From positions 685 to 11,283 of the forward strand of contig QBMP01000010.1 of assembly GCA_003242115.1 (NCBI GenBank): DNA of 10,599 nt, given 5' to 3'. This document shows, one piece after another, positions 6,955 to 10,599 of this stretch. The number at the start of each line of letters is the position of its first letter. Positions within the stretch are counted from its first letter, which is position 1. The notes under the pieces were generated by a model. That model did no database searches. It was given only the letters and a program-made list of their open reading frames with translations, and was not told the origin of the DNA. The translations under genes and the position numbers were made by a program. Origin of the DNA: Phormidesmis priestleyi. Lineage in GTDB: Bacteria; Cyanobacteriota; Cyanobacteriia; Phormidesmidales; Phormidesmidaceae.

Positions 6955-7287
6955 ATGGCAGATTCCAATAACATTCCAATGGAAGCAAAGCAGCTCTCTG
7001 AAGACCTGAAGAGCAGCGACGAAGAAACGAAAAACGATGCCAAAAGCGACGTTGCTAACGCCAATTTTGAAAAGGAATATGAGATCGCCCAGCAAAACGA
7101 GAACGGCTCAGGAACTCAGTCTAGCGATTCAAACCCAGTAACTCGCCAATCTGGTAGTATCAGCGGTGGCACACAAGCACAAGCCTCAGGCGTCAGCAAA
7201 TCAGAGCATAGCCCCGGCGACAGCGATCCAAAAGATTATGTGGATATGGCTAAAGACATCACCAAAAACGTCGAAGCCGCCAAGTAA
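6955..7287 (+). CDS. Small hydrophilic, probably disordered protein of unknown function
   Basis: The protein has 110 residues, and I do not recognise it. It has no Cys or Trp, very few large hydrophobic residues, and is dominated by Asp, Glu, Lys, Ser, Asn, Gln and Gly, so it should be soluble and largely unfolded. Residues 1-45 are charged and could form helix (KQLSEDLKSSDEETKNDAK), residues 46-90 are Ser/Gly/Gln-rich, and the tail SDPKDYVDMAKDITKNVEAAK is an amphipathic helix candidate that may be the conserved part. There is no signal peptide, membrane segment or metal-binding repeat. The start is supported by AGAGG five bases upstream. It is the only plus-strand gene between crtD (divergent) and the secretion genes (convergent). 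A hydrophilin-like protective role is a guess from composition only. Confidence 0.7.
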   Translation: MADSNNIPMEAKQLSEDLKSSDEETKNDAKSDVANANFEKEYEIAQQNENGSGTQSSDSNPVTRQSGSISGGTQAQASGVSKSEHSPGDSDPKDYVDMAKDITKNVEAAK

Positions 7288-7308
7288 TAGATTGCTTCGC
7301 CTACGGCA

Positions 7309-7348
7309 TCACCTATTCTTTGCAGGCATCTTTTGTAAGGATGGGTGA
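7309..7348 (+). terminator. Hairpin between convergent genes, stable mainly on the plus-strand transcript
   Basis: The arms tcacctattctt (7309-7320) and aaggatgggtga (7337-7348) form a 12-bp stem with a 16-nt loop if two U-G wobbles are allowed on the plus-strand RNA. The minus-strand RNA would have two A-C mismatches instead. It begins 21 nt after the stop of the 110-residue protein gene. There is no U-run behind it, so termination is only suggested. Confidence 0.35.
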
Positions 7349-7386
7349 CGCTATAGAGAAAACGACAGCAAGAACGATAGAAAGCG

Positions 7387-8847
7387 TCAATTTCCCGTTG
7401 TTACTGCATCAACTTTACGCGTGAACAGATCGGTAAAAAAGGTGATCACTCGGCGCTTGCGCAGCTTGATATTGGCACTCAATGACATCCCTGAGCGAAT
7501 CGCTAACGGCACGTCATCTACTACAAATTGCTGCTGCTCTAAGGTAATTTCAGCGGGAATATGATAGAAATTATAGAGTTCATTAGGCGGCAAAGCGTCG
7601 GTGCTAATGGCCGTAACGGTGCCTTCCATATCGCCAAATTCACTAAATGAATAGGCATCAATGCGCACGTCTACCTTTTGTCCAATTTTAATAAAGCCAA
7701 CGTCTTTACTCGGAATAAAGACCCGCGCTATCAGATCGTCTTCGGGCACAATTTCCATCATCGGCTCCGTCGAGTTAGCGACATAGCCGGGTTGATTAGC
7801 TTTTAAATTAAATACTGTGCCGCTCACGGGTGCTGTAAGCGCTTGATACTTTACGCTCTGCTTGAATTGAGCAAGTTGAGAGCTTAGCTCACTGAGCTGC
7901 CGGTCATTTTCTAAAATGCGCTGAGTAATCTGCGAGTCGATTTCAGCAATGTTCTGTTCATTTACTGAAATGCGGTCTTGAAAGGTTTCACGAGATTCAA
8001 AAGCAGTTCGAGAAACTTCTTGTTGACCCTGAGAAATTTGGAAATTCAGCCGATCAATGTCTTGTTGAAGAGTGTTGACCTCGGTTTGGCTATTGTTGAG
8101 CTGCTCGCGAGTTTTGTTAAGCTGCTCACGATACTGATCGGTTTGTAAGGTGTTGATGCGCTGCTGTGAATTTAGCCGAGACTGGGCGGTTTCTAGTCGA
8201 TCTACCTGATTGGCATCTAGGTTTTCAGCGTTCCCGCCGATTTGAGCTTGGTATAGCCGATTGGTCGCGACTAGCTCAGTGCGATCGCGCCCCCGCTGAA
8301 TCAAATCAGCCGCCACCCCAGACGGCGCAACCGCATCCACTACGCCTGAAAGCTGCGCTCGATAGTAATTGTTCTCTGCATTCAGTCGCTGGCTAATCTC
8401 CTGATTCGACTCAATCTGCGCTTTGGTTGCAGTTTCATCCAGCATAGCTACTACTTGGCCTTGCTCCACCTGCTCACCCTCTTTAACCAAAACCTTTTCA
8501 ACTACCCCACCCACCGGAGCCTGTATCACCTGCACCTCACCCTGAGGCTCTAGCTTGCCTGAGGCACTAATGGCTTCATCAACTTTGATCACAAAAGCCG
8601 CCACCAGCGCCGCTACCGTAACCCCCATGATGGTCACCGTAATCAGCTGCGCCCATCGCGGCGACTGCTTTAAAATAACCGGCTTATCAAAAGACTGAGG
8701 CACATACCCGCTGGGAATGTCGCCATTGCCGCCGTTCCCATTACTGTTGCCGTTGCCATTACCGTTGCCGTTACCGTTGGCGCTGTCAGCCCCATACCCA
8801 TTACGTTCTACTGGCTGGAGCTGGAATCTATTAGAAGTGGTAGTCAT
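7387..8847 (-). CDS. HlyD-family membrane fusion protein of a type I secretion system
   Basis: This is the periplasmic adaptor linking an inner-membrane ABC exporter to a TolC-like outer-membrane channel. It has 486 residues. The cytoplasmic N-terminus carries an Asn-Gly repeat (24-43). One membrane helix lies at about 66-88. The first half of the lipoyl/barrel-sandwich domain is at 105-137 (VIQAPVGGVVEKVLVKEGEQVEQGQ region), a long Gln/Glu-rich coiled coil runs about 140-333, and the second lipoyl half is at 336-366 (LTAPVSGTVFNLKANQPGYV). The beta-barrel region is at 370-465, with IRSGMSLSANIKLRKR near the end, as is usual for HlyD proteins. It starts 6 bp after the stop of the ABC gene. 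A GGGAG inside the last codons of that gene serves as its ribosome site, so the two are probably translationally coupled. The Synechocystis sll1180/sll1181 pair is, from memory, a comparable arrangement. Confidence 0.9.
   Translation of the reverse strand: MTTTSNRFQLQPVERNGYGADSANGNGNGNGNGNSNGNGGNGDIPSGYVPQSFDKPVILKQSPRWAQLITVTIMGVTVAALVAAFVIKVDEAISASGKLEPQGEVQVIQAPVGGVVEKVLVKEGEQVEQGQVVAMLDETATKAQIESNQEISQRLNAENNYYRAQLSGVVDAVAPSGVAADLIQRGRDRTELVATNRLYQAQIGGNAENLDANQVDRLETAQSRLNSQQRINTLQTDQYREQLNKTREQLNNSQTEVNTLQQDIDRLNFQISQGQQEVSRTAFESRETFQDRISVNEQNIAEIDSQITQRILENDRQLSELSSQLAQFKQSVKYQALTAPVSGTVFNLKANQPGYVANSTEPMMEIVPEDDLIARVFIPSKDVGFIKIGQKVDVRIDAYSFSEFGDMEGTVTAISTDALPPNELYNFYHIPAEITLEQQQFVVDDVPLAIRSGMSLSANIKLRKRRVITFFTDLFTRKVDAVTTGN
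8719..8780. repeat. Hexanucleotide repeat tract encoding Asn-Gly
   Basis: Imperfect 6-bp units (on the minus strand AAC GGT, AAC GGC, AAT GGC and similar) run for about ten units inside the HlyD-type gene, giving residues 24-43 of its cytoplasmic tail. Because the unit is two codons, gain or loss of a unit changes linker length without a frameshift. Third-position differences between units suggest the tract is not freshly expanded. Confidence 0.85.
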
Positions 8848-8853
8848 AGCTGG

Positions 8854-10599
8854 TTATTCTCCCTTTTGCTCAGATAGACAGTAGTAGCGGCCTTTGAGGG
8901 CCATCAATTCGTCGTGGGCGCCTAGTTCTACAACCGAGCCCTTGTCCATCACCAGAATGCGATCCGCTCGGCGAATGGTGCTCAAACGATGGGTGATAAA
9001 AAACACCGTGCGACCGTTGGCCCAAGCCTGCAAGTTGCGACAAACCTGCGCTTCGGTATCGTAGTCCAGTGCGCTGGTCGCCTCATCCAAAATCAGCAGC
9101 CGAGGATTTTGTAAGACGGTGCGAGCGATAGCAATCCTTTGGCGCTGTCCGCCCGATAGTGACGAACCGCGCTCACCGACCCTGGAGTTATAGCCGCTAG
9201 ACAGCTCCATAATAAAGTCGTGAGCCCCCGCAATTCGAGCCGCCTCAATAATTTCTTCGGTGCTAGCTTGAGGATTCGTCAAGGCAATATTGTCTTGAAT
9301 GCTGCCTTCAAACAGCAAGCTGTCTTGGGGCACAATGCCTACCTGCTGCCGCAGCGAATACAGCTCAACTTTACTGATGTCGTAGTCATCAATTAAAATG
9401 CGACCCGACTCCGCCCGATACAGTCGAGGCAGTAGCTTCATCAGCGTACTTTTACCTGATCCACTCTGGCCGACAATGCCGATAAATTCACCCGCTTCAA
9501 ACTCTAAATTGACATTGACAAGCTGCAAGGGGCCAGAAGGCGCAAACCGGAAAGACAGATTTTCGTAAGTGACATTACCGACGATTTCGGGCATTGGAAT
9601 TTGAGCGCGATCTTCTTCGGCCTGCTCTTGAGGGTGGTCGATAATATCGCTCAAACGCTCCAAAGACAAAGCCGTTTCCTGGAAGTTTTGCCATAGCTGG
9701 GTGAGGCGTAAAAGCGGCTGCGTGACGTAGCCAGAGATAATCCGAAAGGCAATTAGTCCGCCCAATGTCAGCTTACCGTCTAGCACCAGCGCAGCGCCAA
9801 ACCACAGCACCAGCAGGCCAGACATTTTGTTTAAAAAGCCGCTGGCCGATCCGGCAGTGGTAGACGTTAAAACAGTCTTAAAGCCGTCACTGACATACCG
9901 AGCGTATTTTTCCTGCCATTTCCAGCGCGTTTTAAGCTCCATATTTTGAGCTTTTACGGTTTGGATGCCAGAGAGGGCTTCGACTAAAAATGACTGAGTT
10001 TCGGCGTTGCGCTCAGCCTTGGCCCGCAGCTGACGGCGCACAATCGGAGAGACAAAAAACGTCAGCAGCATAAACAAAGGAATTGTGGACAAAGCCACAA
10101 AGGTCAGCTTAATGCTGTATACGAACATCACCAGGATATAGACGACTGAAAACAGGGCATCGAGAACAACGGTGAGGGCAGTACCGGTGAGAAACTGACG
10201 AATGTTTTCCAGCTCATTGACTCGGCTAGAAAGTTCACCAACCGGGCGACGGTCAAAGTAACGCAGCGGCAGCCTGAGCAGGTGATCGATAATTTCGGCC
10301 CCGAGCGCCATGTCAATTCGATTGGTGGTATCGACGAATAGATAGGTGCGCAGACTGGTGAGGATGGCTTCAAAAATAGCGACTGCGACCAAGACAAAAC
10401 CTAGGGCTTGCAGCGTGTCCAGGCTGTTTTTGAGAATTACTTTATCGATGATGACTTGCACCATCAGCGGGTTGGCCAAGCCAAAAACCTGCACAAATAG
10501 GGAGGCCACTAGCACGGTTACTAAAACGCCTCTATAGCGCTTCAGCGAGGGGATAAACCAGCTCAGGCCAAATTTTTGCTGCGGCGTTTGCTCGGTGGT
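8854..10599 (-). CDS. Type I secretion ABC exporter (partial, N-terminus outside window)
   Basis: This is an inner-membrane ABC exporter with fused membrane and ATPase domains; 581 residues are visible and the frame is open through the right edge. A GTG at 10515 is an internal Val and not a credible start, since family-like sequence (FGLSWFIPSLKRYRG) precedes it. In visible numbering, transmembrane helices lie at about 23-45, 66-88, 142-162, 170-185 and 258-275. The ATPase part shows Walker A GQSGSGKST (377-385), Q-loop Q425, signature LSGGQ (481-485), Walker B LLILDE (501-506) and the switch His (537). All catalytic residues are present. The membrane region (LMVQVIIDKVI, then YFDRRPVGELSSRV) is typical of HlyB and bacteriocin-type exporters. 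Many of these carry an N-terminal C39 peptidase or C39-like domain, which would lie outside the window. The HlyD-type gene follows directly. Confidence 0.92.
   Translation of the reverse strand, partial: TTEQTPQQKFGLSWFIPSLKRYRGVLVTVLVASLFVQVFGLANPLMVQVIIDKVILKNSLDTLQALGFVLVAVAIFEAILTSLRTYLFVDTTNRIDMALGAEIIDHLLRLPLRYFDRRPVGELSSRVNELENIRQFLTGTALTVVLDALFSVVYILVMFVYSIKLTFVALSTIPLFMLLTFFVSPIVRRQLRAKAERNAETQSFLVEALSGIQTVKAQNMELKTRWKWQEKYARYVSDGFKTVLTSTTAGSASGFLNKMSGLLVLWFGAALVLDGKLTLGGLIAFRIISGYVTQPLLRLTQLWQNFQETALSLERLSDIIDHPQEQAEEDRAQIPMPEIVGNVTYENLSFRFAPSGPLQLVNVNLEFEAGEFIGIVGQSGSGKSTLMKLLPRLYRAESGRILIDDYDISKVELYSLRQQVGIVPQDSLLFEGSIQDNIALTNPQASTEEIIEAARIAGAHDFIMELSSGYNSRVGERGSSLSGGQRQRIAIARTVLQNPRLLILDEATSALDYDTEAQVCRNLQAWANGRTVFFITHRLSTIRRADRILVMDKGSVVELGAHDELMALKGRYYCLSEQKGE

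Noticed and set aside
7165..7172. Gly-Gly at residues 71-72 of the 110-residue protein as a leader cleavage site for the nearby exporter
   Set aside because: Only Ile at -4 fits the double-glycine leader pattern. The Leu at -12 and -7 and the Glu at -8 are missing, and the site lies far from the N-terminus.

Overview
The window looks cyanobacterial. It carries eleven perfect copies of the HIP1 octamer GCGATCGC in 10.6 kb, where about 0.16 would be expected with equal base use. It also encodes a CrtD-type carotenoid C-3',4' desaturase, an EcsC-family protein, a TPR protein with a retropepsin-like tail, and a type I secretion pair, a combination common in filamentous and marine cyanobacteria. 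The genus cannot be fixed from sequence alone.

Layout from left to right. Positions 1-1175 (minus) hold the N-terminal 391 residues of an MsbA-type ABC exporter, cut by the window edge just before Walker A. Positions 1176-1913 are a long divergent intergenic stretch with two small repeat arrays, a possible promoter at each end, and a stop-poor hydrophobic minus-strand frame that may be the remains of a membrane protein gene. Positions 1914-2618 (plus) encode a SAM-dependent methyltransferase of the thiopurine-methyltransferase-like type. It converges on three minus-strand genes in a row, listed here in transcription order: crtD (6752-5211), a TPR/aspartic-protease-like protein (5080-3518) and an EcsC-family protein (3416-2643). 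Gaps of about 130 and 101 bp separate these three, so they could be one loose operon or separate units.

Divergent from crtD is a plus-strand gene for a 110-residue, highly hydrophilic, probably disordered protein (6955-7287). It runs convergently into the right-hand block. That block is a type I secretion module on the minus strand: an ABC exporter (entering at the right edge, stop at 8854) followed 6 bp later by its HlyD-type membrane fusion protein (8847-7387). The fusion protein has a striking Asn-Gly repeat before its membrane anchor.

I see no clear new multi-gene system, and no tRNA, rRNA, CRISPR array or insertion sequence. The points most worth a second look are the altered catalytic triad of the retropepsin-like domain (Asp-Pro-Ser where Asp-Thr-Gly is expected), the unrecognised 110-residue protein beside the secretion genes, the hexanucleotide Asn-Gly tract, and the possible gene remnant upstream of the left ABC transporter.
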